Source: Norana najaformis
Lineage: Eukaryota; Annelida; Clitellata; Crassiclitellata; Hormogastridae
Direction: 5' to 3'
Length of the DNA: 64,000 nt
NCBI GenBank assembly: GCA_964023275.1
Contig: OZ029914.1
Span: 17,072,049 to 17,136,048 of the forward strand
In this document: piece by piece, positions 10,945 through 23,471 of the stretch
Position numbering within the stretch: position 1 is the first letter of the stretch
Layout: every line of letters starts with the position of its first letter
Notes under the pieces: model-generated
Seen by the model: the letters and a program-made list of their open reading frames with translations, nothing else
What the model was told of the DNA's origin: nothing
Databases searched by the model: none
Program-made: the position numbers and the translations under genes

Positions 10945-12994
10945 TCTTGATTGAATGGAAACGCAGATCTGTCGAATGAGTCTAACAGTCAGTTAAAATT
11001 TCAGACGACCGAATCAATAGCATCCACGACTAATGTATCGGCCTGTCCTTAACGAGTCAGACGTTTTACACCGTATCTCACGTTCTGTAGTAATTCCGCA
11101 ATTCCAACATCTCTAAATATATGGGCCCTAAGCCTAATGTATTAGGTAAGCTGCTCAACACAGATATCCTCGCAGGTGCAGTGAAAGGAAACGCAGGTTC
11201 ATTTAAGTTCCTATTTCAGTTGGAATACATCGAACGTAGTATAGTCGAAATGCACGAGAAATCATGACAGAGGATGACTTATGCTAGCCAACCGTAGCAG
11301 GCATTTACTGCATCGATATACGTATTGTTCGCTTGACCGCAACGACAAACAAATATTGCCTTATACTTAGTTGACTATTAGCAACTGCAAATATTTATTC
11401 AGGTTATAAGGCAGAAGTTTGGCCTACTGTGTCACGCTTCACTGACTATTCTCGATTACTGTCCCTCTTTAGTAAGACCAGATGCAGGAAATCCCTTTAA
11501 ACACTAGGCTATCTTCGCCATACTTCTGCTTATGCATACATCTGCGTACTGATGAACAGGTACGTAGACAGGAGTCTACCTGTATATTGCACAGGTGAGC
11601 TACGGCGTTGACAGACGAATCACCTGACCTAGGATCAATGATCAGCGCTGATGGTAATCAATAGACCGAATCGTACGCGATGTCCCATTTCTAGCTACGA
11701 ATAACTGGAGTAGCTCGAAATAATGTTTATATAATACTATGCCTTTTCAGATTTGCATAATGGACCTTTGCAGCCTATATATCCATTTAGTTTTCTCCAG
11801 GCGCATACTATTTGTTGATCTTGCCACTAGGCCTATGATTCTAAGGTCCTCGTAATTTGACAGTAGCCGTGATAATAACATTAAAGATAATCCATGTGAG
11901 GCATAAATTAATATTTAATAGTCATTATTGTTATTTACATTATGTTAACACGGCTAAGCTTCCCAGAGTTTGCCCTTGGGTGACCATTGGCGAGTAAGTA
12001 AGAATAGTGTGCAGCTGACTGCGATGCATGAATAATGCGCAACTACAGAAGGCATATAATCGTTGGCGTCGTCTACATAAACTTCGAAAGATTACCTCCG
12101 TCGTCTTACGGGGACTGATGACTTTGGCAATATAGAATATAATGATTGAGGGAGCGCAGTTGCTTTCTAAAGTAGGTTCTCTATTTCAGAACGTGGTAAG
12201 TAGCTGCCTTTCCAGGTGTAATTCCTAGTCTCCAGAAATTTTTCAGATCCGAAGGGATTATATGTGCCTTTGAAAAAAATTAAATAATTAATAATCGAAA
12301 ACTGTTTATTGTGCAATTGAACATACTAAAATGGTTTAAGCTCATGTAGTGTATGAGCAACATAATATTTGCACAACGTTTAGCACAGGTTTTAGTTGAT
12401 TTCAACAGTAGGCTTGCTTGCTTACATCATCAGAACAAAGTGAAAATGGCTAGTCAACAAAGTTTCATTATCAATCAACATAAAGTTTTTTGCATATTGC
12501 CTATATTACCGTATACACACACTAAATTTATGTAGTAAGATCGGATATAAACGTTACAGATAGCCTTTATAGTTACACTTGACATACTGACAGGTCTAAT
12601 GCTAGTGAACTCTGAAACTGTTTCCGAGGACCACCCCAAACTATCAAAACTAATCAATATGACCTGTTTACATGTATGGGGTGTTATTGAGAAAAATGTG
12701 TTACAGATCGACAATACGAACTTTTTACATGTTATAATGTTAGATATCTTAGGTGACATGGTCTATAAATAGAATTTGGTGAAAATCAATAATGAACTTT
12801 CTAAGCTGCAGAATAAATATAGTTATATCAGCATAGACAGAAAATTGGTCCCATCATATACGACCTAATAGACAGATTTAGCATCACACCATATATTATA
12901 CAATAATGCTTAAACCCATGAGACGGGTCCCATTTACAACCGCAGCTAAGTTTATAGTTTCACCAGCTCAAGGCATTTGAATGCATAAGACAAA
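10945..12994. other. Intergenic region, no supported feature
   Basis: About 2 kb between the divergently arranged PTB-like gene (−) and receptor 1 (+). It must hold the promoters of both. I see no convincing core promoter motif, repeat or coding exon. Confidence 0.6.
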
Positions 12995-15900
12995 ATGCTG
13001 TTGATGGCTTCTATCGTCCTTCTTGTAGTATGCGGTAAGTCGGAATTAAGTGTTATTACTATCCATGAACACTTAGCGTTTTCAATTTAATGCATCTCAA
13101 TATATCCGTTGAAGCTCTAAATTGTATCTATGCAGTTATATTAATGCCAGTATTATATTTGACCCTTAAAACATTATTTCAAAAACCTACGATACTTTGT
13201 CTAAATTGGATGCCTAAATTCTCACTTAAATTGCATGCTAACTCAAATGTGTTATTCAGAATTGTGATTCTTTTGGTCTAAGTATTGTGATCAAATAAAG
13301 TTTCCGGTATCAGTTTCTGTAACATGACCCGTATCCTGTGATTCAATGCAAAGAACTCCGCCACTGCCGTATTCGAGTGGTGCCAGTCCCAACCCTGGAT
13401 AAGGGAGGAAGGCGACGTCAACGGCCTTTGATGCCATAAGGTGTTAAACACTGGAACTATTACTTCTACTCAATGCAAAGAGAGGCCCACTAAGTTAGCA
13501 AATATTATGTCAAGTGCCCATTAATATGAAACGTTGATACTGTTCTGTAATACCAAGACTATGTTTTTCAGAAGGCGAGTGCAAAGTTGTTGCGCCAGAT
13601 AACCAGGTCGCAATCGTTGGAAGACAAATAACTCTGCACTGTTCCGCAGATTCCAAAGAATCGGAAATTATCTGGAAATTAAGAAAACACGGCGAAATTG
13701 TAGAATACTTAATATCTAAAGGAGCTCACGTTTCATCAAGTTTTCATGAATTTTCTGTTAATCATACAAGTACTGGGGAGTGTAGCTTGATGAATAAAAA
13801 TCCTCAGTTCAAAGATGCGGGAACGTATAAGTGTATACAGGTTGTCGGAAGCCAACATCCAATATTCCGTACTTACACTTCACTCATTACAGTCCTTGGT
13901 GAGTTTTGTCACCTCATTCTGTATTCTAGATATCTGATTACATAAGGAAAGGTGAATTCATATCTTAGTTAGCAAATAGTTTAAACAAATACACCGGTAC
14001 TTAGCAGTACATCTTGTGCCAATATCTCTCCACGCTGTCCCGATAACCCTCCGCGTTGGTGGCAAGTGTCGTATAAAGAATGCGCAGTATTGTCCTCAGA
14101 CACTACTACTGAAAGTCGAGAGTCATTAAGTGTTCGACCTGCGAAGACCAGCTCTTATGTCGCAGGTATTTTTCTAGAACGAACTGCTCCGACTGTGTCT
14201 TTGGAACCAATGGCCTTCTCTTGAACGACTGACCTTCTTGAACTAACGATTTCTCAAGTGATCACTTCTTGGGCTTTAATCGCTTTCTAGACGACATCAT
14301 GACCTCGTGACCCTGGCAATCCCTCTGACCCACGACCTTCTACCCACCATCGACCATGTTACATCTAGACTAGGCGCCAGCAAGTATAGGCCTATATAAA
14401 TACATATATTAGACTAACCATTCGCTGATCCAAACATATTGTACATTATAGAACAGATAAGTGTTCTATCTAAAAGGGCAATCCGTGAAAACATATTATT
14501 TTTCTATAGCTTCAGATCCAGAGTGCGATATCATCCCGAACAGCTCAAACTACAGTGTGCAGGAAAACAATACCCTCAGTTTATGGTGCCAAGTCAACTA
14601 CACAGGTGCCTTAATACCTGTCGTTCAATGGTCTAGAAGTGACGGAGCTCCAGTCTATGCTAGTGAAACCTTGATCAGTACTGAATCTTACAACTGCTCT
14701 CAGACTATCATCACGCATCAGTTTTCATCGGCTGAAAACGGTGTTACCTTCATTTGCAAAATTTCTATCCAGGTATCGTCTCAGAATCTAGCAGGAACAA
14801 ATGTCATCAGCGCCCAAAATACGCCCAACTACACGCATCGTCGGTTCTTCCCCATCAACGTCCTATGCAAGTATTCTCGAGATTTGATCGAAATGCGTTG
14901 TATAGATCCTGTTACATTATTTGTGTCTCCTGTATGTTTGTATGCTTGTATGTATGTTTGTATTATATGGCCCCTTACATAGCGCCTTTAAAGTACCTTA
15001 CACTATTACCTTACAGTACTACATACGATGTAAGTATAGGATAGTGAGGTAATTTAACAATTGCCTATAGATCACATACAACCTACAAATAGTTCAAAAT
15101 AGCATAACCAGAGCCATAGCAAAGATCCATAAATATCAACAATTTACAACAATATTTTATTCATTAGTATGTCCATCCAAGAAAGAACTTAAAATCTGTC
15201 ATATAATTCAAAAAGTATAACATATGAATCAAACGACTTACCTCTGCTTCTTGCTAACCCATCATACCAACCTCATCAATATAAGATTGGCCTCTAATGC
15301 CTTCTTGGTAGCTGGTGCAAAGGTTTGGAATTCAATGTCCATTTCCTTGTGGTCTGCTTGTTCTTTAATGTCCTTCTGGTCTAAGCTTAAGACTTGCCTG
15401 TATCAACTTGCCTATCGACTGTAGCCTGACTTCTGGTTTCCCACACATATTGGATTTTGACGAGGCTTCTCCAACGGATTGTGAAATTTCACTGCAGTTT
15501 CACCTGAAGCAACCATCGATTGATGACATGTACATTATGATAACAGCGGCATAGAACTCAATCGATTAGACAGATTAGATTAGAATACTACTGACTTTAA
15601 TTACGACTACACCAAAAGCAATATAGTTAAGTAACATATAGGCCTATATTATGATTAATCTCGATAGCACAACGCGGCTGTTACATCCAGCTAACGAGCA
15701 TGTAGAAAATACAAAATAGAAAATTTTAATGCAGAGTATGTTAAGAGAAAATATAAACTAAGCCCTACTGTTAATAAGTCTATTTTCAGTATAGCTGTTT
15801 AGTATTCAATGCAAAGCAAATGGTATACTGATAGATATATCTTCTTAATTTATAATCGTTGAAAGAGAAGACATACGTTTATAAAATAATTACTTAGATG

Positions 15901-18900
15901 GAGCGAGGAACCTAAGCATATTACCCCAGAAGGACAATTATAAGCCAGGAGATCGCATGGAATGTTGGGCGGATGGAAATCCCACCCCCACATACGAATG
16001 GACGGAATTGGAAACAGATAACAGCACGCAGGGACCAACACTCACGTTGGACGAAACTCTTCGCCAGAGCTACAAGTTCCTCTACCAATGTACAGCGTCC
16101 AATATAGTGGCTGGGCAGAGGAGGAGCATTTCAAAAAAAGTAATCGTAAATGTCGTAGTGGAAAATCAATCAGGTATGACTGATTTCCAAATACAATTTT
16201 CACATATGATTTTATTTAGATTCACGTAAACTTCTGTGCTACATTGTATGTATATCAGCACGTACATATTATGTATGTATGTATTTAATTATGTATGCAA
16301 GTATTTATGTATGTACATACGTATGTATTCATGTGTATATGTATTTATTAATTTATATGGCGCCCCTCTATCAGAAACTTATGATTAAAGGTATTTTAAG
16401 GTGTTCCACAAAAATGTTCTTATAATGAAATGCGTTTAATTTTATCTGAAGTTAGGTATTCGTACAGACGTTTAATTTATTGTATTAATAAATAAGTCAT
16501 AGGTCGTACAGTTAGTGTTAACGGTCAATTAATTAAGAATAGAACCCCCTTGTAAAACAAAAACCTCTTAACCGATTGACTTCAAATATGAAACGATTTC
16601 GGATTACCGGTGTTGCAACCAACACCATCAAGATAAAACACCAGCTGTTACTTTATACATCTTTCATTACTCTTACTGGGCAAGAGCCAACGCAACTTGG
16701 CGATTTTCACGCAAATGATTCATTCGACGAGGATTTGTTGTGATATGGTCATTTTGCACCTAATTTATAAAAGATCAACAATATATTCTGTGATGAAAAT
16801 TTATTCTTAGGGCACTAAATATAAAATGCAGAACGTTCTTTTTTGTTAAATTTTTAACGAATTTTCAAGCGCTTTTTCGTTTACAACGCAAAGCGCAGGG
16901 GCAAACAGACATGACCTGATTGCTGTTCCGAACTCAACTTCAAAATGGAGAGCCAAATTAAGGAGAAAATTGGTCTCTTAAGGCGAAGTATTTTAAATTT
17001 TAAAATTCTCAAAATATATTTGATATAATATAGTTTTTCATATTCTAAATTCAACTGCTTCAAGACTTGACTGAATTGCAAGCAATAAAGTACAGATGAC
17101 ACATGTAAAACAGCGAATGTAAAGCACCGGTGCTTTCCAAACCATACTGCTGATACAGATGATCATAAGCAAGGTGTGATAAGAGTTGACGCTTCTAACA
17201 CGTGTCATATGCCTTCCTATTGCCGTTAACAATCGTTCTTAAACTGTAAAGTGTTTACATTAGTCTACTAACCGACAATATTAATTATAAAGGAGGAATT
17301 GGCTCGTAAGGACAGCCTGCAATTGTTTTATTTTTATTTTTATCCGCTTTATCAAATCGATTCGACTTGATTTTGAGTTCAAACAGGGTCATTCTTGGCC
17401 ATGATGGTGCCAACTGTTCTGCTAACTGGCCTTTCAGTCATCGGCGCAATTATCGCCACATCAGCTATGGGGTACTGCACTTACAAACTGTTCCATAAAA
17501 GTAGGAAAACATTTATTATCTGACTAAGAACTATACACCTCTCCAACAACACAAAACACAGCACAAGGCATACACATTATGAGTAATACGACAAAAATAA
17601 CGACAACGACAAGATATTGATAACGATAAAAACATGATAATGATAACGATAATGTTTGTGACATTATGGTGATAATGACAATTTCAAAAACTCACAATAA
17701 TAGACGTGATGATGATACAAAGCTGATGATGTTGCTCCTGCTGATGCTGATAGGGATGATGATGCCGATAATGCTGATGACGATGATATTGATTATATTA
17801 ATAATAATAATAGTTGTAATAGTAATATTAGTAATAATTATAATAATTTAGGCCAATACTTAAATAAATGACGCAGACAGGACACGTTATATATTCTGAA
17901 ACCTGCATATAATTGATCACTGTCAGCCAATTTAAAACTGTGGCTTTCAGAGCCGTTTAAAGCGATAGAAGAAGCAATCGTAAACCTGCATCACGTAGTA
18001 CTTTGCGTAGGTTTTGCCTTAAAGGAAAAGCCATAAAACCTTGTTTGCTTTGCTGTATACGCATCTAGTTGATAACTGAGCTACAAATGTGATGAGAACG
18101 AAGTCGTGTGGATGTAGCTCGAATTGTGAAACCAGTAAACCTAGCCATTTGCAAGTGCTTCCATATTTATGACCACACCGTTGAAAACAGCCAACACTCA
18201 AAATCAAAATAAAATGGCTGCGGCAACGTTTCTCACTCATTATGACCGACCATATTCTTTCTGATTTTTAAGAAAATATAATCTAATTAAATTTCGTGTG
18301 TCATAATCTGACACTCGGTCTAACGATTACACCTGAGTATGGTCACCGTTGTTAATGCATGATTGCGGTCGGTATTCGCTGCGAAATAAAGGCCTTTTAG
18401 CAAGGGCCATCACTGGACGGTGAATCAAATGTGTTCCACATCGCCTACCGTCGTTCCTCGTCCTCGATGTAACGCGCTTCAGAAACTCCGAACATTGTCA
18501 TCTGTTAACTCTAGCTAGAAATTGATTGGACTCTACGTTTGTGCGGATGTCTGCCAATTGTGACTCTTCTAGTTTTCTTAATAAAACAGAGAGAGTTTTC
18601 AGTAACAGCAGTGTAAGCTCACTGGTAAAGCGTGACATGTCGAGCCCATATAATTGATTTATTTTACCTTCTCTATATTAAAAACGAGTTAAACCTGATT
18701 GACTCAAAATGTGGTAGGCTCCACCGTGCTTATGACAGCAATTTCTCAAATTTGGCCAAGCGATTGTGGTGTTAGAGGTATACAAACAGGGTCAGTTAAA
18801 ACTATAAACTTAAGCCTAGATGGGGTTTATTCTTTTAAATTTAGCTGCTTAATGAAGAAACTGAAAAGACAATGTCGTGGTTTCATAAGTATGTTTAGAT

Positions 18901-20198
18901 AATTTATAAGTATTATAAAAGTTTATTTCGAGCAGTGCTTGCGTTATCGTGGCCGAAGCCGCCATTGTGACGCTATAAAGTTCACCCATAGCTGTGTCTA
19001 GGCTACAGTGTAGCAGCTTGCAATAATTTAAATGGCCGTAATTAACCCGTGCTGTAAATATCATTATAGCCTATGGTGTGCTTCAACTCAACAAGACACT
19101 TAGAGTCATAATACTGTAACGCTGTTGAACAAATACATAGCTCAGATTAATTGTTGCATAGTATAAACTGTAGGCCTAACCGCTGAACATTTTAGAATAA
19201 TTTTATTGTTATGAATGTTTGTTAGCCTAACCGATGGTTATGGCAGAATGGTGCTTTATAACATTTGACTTTTTAAATATATATCTTAAATATTGGAAGC
19301 TAAGCAAACTGAGGATGAAAAAATGTCATGAACAAAAAGTCTCGAAACAAAATGTCCAGTGAAGAAATGTGTACGTCTTAAGTCTTAGGCCTAACTTGGA
19401 AAAAATTATATATAACTTGGAAAACCAAGGTCCATTTTTGGCAGCCCATTCAATAATTAGACTTTTTACTTTTAATATTATGACAAATTTCTACACAGTG
19501 CATGCTTTATATAAGTTGTTAATTCTTTGGTTGATATTTCCGTTTCCTCTCTGAACTTACCTCCGCAGTATAAATTTCATTTTATATTTGAAGTTGATAA
19601 GAATTCAATGCCTTAATGTTTCTCTTTTAGTCCCGTAGAGGTATCTTACTTCATAGTGTGATGATCTTTAAAACAGTAATGGAGGAGAATCTACAGCTTG
19701 AATAAGCAAAACATAGACAATATATATTCCATGATAAATACGAGTAAGATAGATGTTATTTATCAAACCGTAAATTTTCTTTAGAATCAGGAGGCTAATA
19801 TACTGTAGCTTCACAGCAGTTTCCTCTGGCAGAAAGTTTGGAAATATTTAGTATAATACAACAGCGTGTTTATTTTGACAGATAAGCAGAGAGTGAAAGA
19901 GGAAGGGAGTTCCAAATCAGCAAACGGTTATGACGAAATCGAAGACAATGCTACAGAAATCTCCCGTAATGACAATCCCCCACAACTCTCCAGAGCATAT
20001 ATAGAAATCATCGAAGACGATGCAACAACCGAAATAGTCGATCAGAGTTCCTATTATAATTTGTCTGGTGTTCGTTCTCTGCCTGTGCCGCCTGTTTACA
20101 TGGCATTAGAAAACAGTGAATCGCTTGTTGTAAACAACTCTAATGAAATAGATGGGATGATGGACTACGACAATGTTCCTCCAACTTCGGCAACATAA
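12995..20198 (+). CDS. Receptor 1: three-Ig-domain transmembrane receptor with tyrosine-motif tail
   Basis: Six exons join into 476 residues: 12995–13034 (signal peptide), 13572–13898 (V-type Ig), 14510–14866 (Ig), 15898–16173 (C2-type Ig), 17387–17500 (TM) and 19882–20198 (tail, TAA). All five junctions are phase 1, the rule for shuffled Ig exons. Ig1 shows LHCS, IIWKL and DAGTYKC. Ig2 shows LWCQ, VQWS and FICK. Ig3 shows MECWADGNPTPTYEW and YQCTA. A signal peptide of about 13 residues (MLLMASIVLLVVC) and one hydrophobic TM (about residues 338–362, VPTVLLTGLSVIGAIIA) give type I topology. The 105-residue tail carries five YxxΦ motifs. The intron after exon 3 uses a GC–AG pair. A TTAGA-tailed retroelement lies in intron 3. 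AATAAA occurs near 20288. Ligand and named family are unknown, but the layout resembles invertebrate immune or allorecognition receptors. Confidence 0.85.
13042..13571. other. Intron 1 of receptor 1
   Basis: Bounded by GTAAGT at 13035 and TTTTTCAG ending at 13571. A slightly GC-richer stretch around 13340–13450 may be an old retroelement fragment but is unassigned. Confidence 0.6.
15225..15592 (+). mobile_element. LINE 3' fragment, TTAGA-tailed family, in receptor 1 intron 3
   Basis: Short frame with GAKVWNSMS and SKLKTCLYQLA blocks typical of the extreme C-terminus of CR1/L2-like reverse transcriptase. It is followed by CATCGATTGATGACATG and a GATTAGACAGATTAGATTAGA tail, and is truncated at the 5' end. 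Confidence 0.7.
16246..16345. repeat. ATGT-type microsatellite in receptor 1 intron 4
   Basis: Imperfect GTAT/ATGT repeats over about 100 bases. Confidence 0.85.
17575..17850. repeat. GAT/AAT-rich low-complexity tract in receptor 1 intron 5
   Basis: Degenerate GATAAC, GATGAT and AATAAT units. The short Met/Ile-rich open frame here is an artefact. The rest of the intron to 19881 shows no supported feature. Confidence 0.8.
19882..20198 (+). CDS. Cytoplasmic-tail exon of receptor 1, five YxxΦ motifs
   Basis: Encodes residues 372–476. Tyrosine motifs are Y388 (YDEI), Y411 (YIEI), Y429 (YYNL), Y444 (YMAL) and Y467 (YDNV). Y429 sits in S-S-Y-Y-N-L, which satisfies the ITIM pattern S-x-Y-x-x-L. 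YYNL and YMAL are separated by 11 residues, within the broad ITAM spacing of 6–12. YDNV also fits the Grb2-type Y-x-N pattern, and SLPVPPV just before Y444 is SH3-ligand-like. Acidic residues follow several of the tyrosines. Whether the tail activates or inhibits cannot be told from sequence. Confidence 0.85.
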
Positions 20199-22539
20199 GA
20201 TATGCAATATTCCAATGCGAGAATGAAAATGAGAAAACGCTATACTTCAAAAATTAAAAATGAATTGATAAAATCACATAATGTTAAAATAAACTTGACA
20301 TTTTTATTTTTTATTAAATTGAGATGTTCCTGGCAGTGAACTAAATTGCAGATTTTATTTCGCAATAAGGTATTGGCTATTTCACTACAAAACTCTGTTG
20401 CGCCAGGCGAATTTTGTCCTAATGGTTTGCTCTTAGTCTTCACACAATAACGACCTCAAGGAAAACTCGAACCTACAAATTCTGTGCTACAAGATGAGAA
20501 TTTAACCAGTGAGCCACTATGTTCCACAAAGTTTATAGTACCATTACATATCTGACGATATTAACTTAAACAGGCAGCCTATTTACCGAACTGAACTCAA
20601 CTGTCCTTAATTACTATGGTTGCTGGAACTCGCGTTTCCAACGAGATACTGCCATCATTATTGAATTGGTTTGCTCAGTGGCAGTTCTACAAGGGAGGTC
20701 ATGTAGCCACGCCTCGACCCAAGGTGAACTTAAGCCACGGCTCCAAAGGTGCTTCCACAAAAATATAGCTCACTTTTTAACGCTAGAATGGGGTTGATTA
20801 TGAGTGCGACATAGATATGAAAAAGGTTATTGAAAATAATGAAAGCCAACAATTATTATCAAACTATTCCAACGACTGAAAAGGTTCTCAGAAATCGTTA
20901 GGACATGAAAGATGAAAATATATTTTGGTTCCCAACTGTCCAAATGACGAGAACTTAAGCAAAACTGACTAAAATGTTTGTGAAAAATTTTTGCAGCATG
21001 AACTGACAAAAGTTGTGATGACCAATTTTTCGACGTGTTGCTACGTACATTGTAAACTTCTAGATGTATCCGAAAGTAGTTGAGACCTCTTCGGATACCT
21101 TACCACACTGCCCTCAATTTGTAAAACTATGCGCCGCCAACGTTTTATTGCACCTATCACGTCGTACAATTTAATTTATTGGCTTATAAAAGTTATGTAG
21201 CATGTCGTAAAGGACAGTAAAATTTGCTGTTATGTTTTGATCTATCTCGGACTTTATCGTTTTAAAGTGCTTGCCAAATTGACATGAATGTTGAAAATCG
21301 CCATGTCGTATGAACTTTGCACAAGTGGCTGTTTCTGTTGCCTCTGCAAACATTAGGCTTTGTGGATAGTGAACAGAATCAATGCTTTAAACAACTTCTT
21401 AGTAAGCGAACTATATTTAATTGCAGAAAGTTTATCACGCGTACGTATTTTGTATTGTCATCTGTCTTCATTTTAGTAATGTTGGGTCTGCAAGGCTTAT
21501 GTTGTAGCTATGGGCTCCACGTTGTTTGGTTGACATTGCAATTAAAGTTTCAACATGTTTTTCAATATGGATTACATTAGGTATATACGGTTTTCTTGAA
21601 CCAAGCCAGCCTTCTTGGCATGTGCCAGACTTTCATGCTATTGCAATCTAACTGTTGGCCAATAGGCAAAAGGCTCGTTCACCCAGATCCCAAATTTTAC
21701 AACCACGCTATGTTACCCCAGTCTTCGATGACTTAAGCTCGATTCGAACTTGTTTAACATCGCAGGTTAGAAACTCCAAAATCGCTTAGATATTGTTCTA
21801 TGACAGCTCTACAAAGGTGCTATGAGTGACCACCACGCTTTGGACATGCTGAGTCGCTTCCGTTTGACGAACTTGACAAGTTCTGATAGATGTCTCTGTT
21901 ACCTAGCAATAAGATTTAGTATGTTGGCTTCGTACCAAAACTCAGGAATAGACCCGTGCCTGTTCAAGGGCATAAAAAGAAAATATGAAAATAGGGCCTA
22001 CTCCCTGTTTGCATACTTGCAGGGATTCGCAGACTCTTCTTTACCCCCACCTAACTTCCTTGACACCATTTCTACATCTCTAATGTTTATGTTCTGGGTC
22101 CGACCATTATACTGTATAAATAATCAATTTTCCCATTGCATGAGGGAAACTTCCCACCTGCGTTGAGTCAGGCCATAATTCATCCTTTGTTAAAGAAACC
22201 TCTCGACGATGGCGACCTGTTTAATTGCAGAGCCATTACAACTTTGAACTTTGTAGGCCCTATATAAAATTTAACTTTGTTTGGATAGTTTTGCATCGTA
22301 TGCAAACTCATTAAATTTTTTCTTCCATCTCACTAATCATAACCCCCTTTAGTCTGCATACTATAAGTTTCTTTCAGCAGAATCTGCCATCCTTCCTGTT
22401 CATAGTGACATCATGTGTTTTATGGATCGGTGTCAATACTGTAGTGGCTCAAGAGTCAGAAGTTTTTCCTAGATAAGAACGCAAGGTTCAAACTTCACAA
22501 ATTGTGAGAATTTGAGATAAAATGATGTACTTGGTAGTA

Positions 22540-22760
22540 CTACTGTACTATACAACACTACACTACCTACATTACACATTACACTATACTATACTATGCT
22601 ATATAATGCTATGCTTTACTATGCTATGCTATGCGATGCCATACTATAGCATATTATACTATGGTAATGAATACTGTGCTATACAATACTATACTACATG
22701 TATACTATGCTATGCTATACTATACTATACCAAACTATTACACAATATAATACTATACTC
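22540..22760. repeat. ACTAT pentanucleotide array upstream of receptor 2
   Basis: Imperfect (ACTAT)n/(GCTAT)n satellite. Matching arrays lie at 33345–33550 and 34100–34225 upstream of receptor 3. Confidence 0.9.
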
Positions 22761-22789
22761 CCTTCTGTTTGTTGTTACAAAAACAAATT

Positions 22790-23285
22790 TGTCAAAGTTG
22801 AAGAGAGTCCAGAACTAACTGGCTAGAGCTGTTATAAATTCTTTTAGATGTGATCATATTACCACAGTTTGCAAATCATTGCATTGGCTTTGGGTTGAGC
22901 AGAGAATTAAAGTTGACATAGGTTTAATTGCCTTTAAGACATTAATGCCAATTGCAGTACCTTAAAACTATGCTGCACAATGTCTTCTGATTGTCTTTCT
23001 CTTGCCATTTCTTGAGTGAACACTGCACTTGGCAAGAGGGCTTGTTCGGTGGCTGGACCACGGGTTCTGGAATGCATCTCTGCAATCTCTTCTCTCTGTT
23101 CTATCTTGCCGTTCGTTCTCGACTAATGAGATGTTTTTGTTTGAACGTGCTTGTCGTTCTTAAGTTGTTTTTCAATCTCATGGAACTGAAGGGATTGCGA
23201 TTCTGTTTGGAGTGCCATCCATTGATGCCTAGTCCATTATTATAATGGTGTTATAGAAGTTCTAAGAATAGATTAGATTACTAAA
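22790..23285 (+). mobile_element. LINE 3' fragment, TTAGA-tailed family
   Basis: Broken reverse-transcriptase C-terminus with the LHWL-x5-RI-like block near 22880, followed by CCATTGATGCCTAGTCC and a TAGATTAGATTA tail. The homologous copy upstream of receptor 3 is at 33590–34085, so the insertion predates the tandem duplication. Confidence 0.75.
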
Positions 23286-23471
23286 CTATACTGTGCTTTA
23301 CTATGCTATATTATACAATGTTATAATGTATTGCTGATGGTTTACAATTAAAATCTGCTAACTCACAATAAACAATGGCACGTAATACTGCATTGCATGT
23401 ACTCTGCTAAAATCTTATCTTTTACCTAAACCAACTATATAAAATTTATTTATAGCTACAGAATATAACCA

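Larger units (their letters stand above)
20640..23340. other. Upstream flank of receptor 2, part of the tandem duplication
   Basis: 20.64–21.58 kb matches 31.94–32.85 kb over long stretches, including GTATCCGAAAGTAGTTGAG versus GTAGAGCCGAAAGTAGTTGGG-like blocks and AAGTTTCAACATGTTTTTCA in both. This defines the left part of the duplicated unit. Nothing coding is supported. The frames here differ between the two copies, so they are not conserved as proteins. Confidence 0.6.

Noticed and set aside
21822..22166. 114-codon plus-strand frame upstream of receptor 2
   Set aside because: No recognisable domain, no matching frame in the duplicated region upstream of receptor 3, and repeat-rich surroundings.
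22522..22818. Tyr/Leu-rich 98-codon frame, and a similar one at 33992–34258
   Set aside because: They are translations of ACTAT arrays, which drift freely between the two duplicated units.
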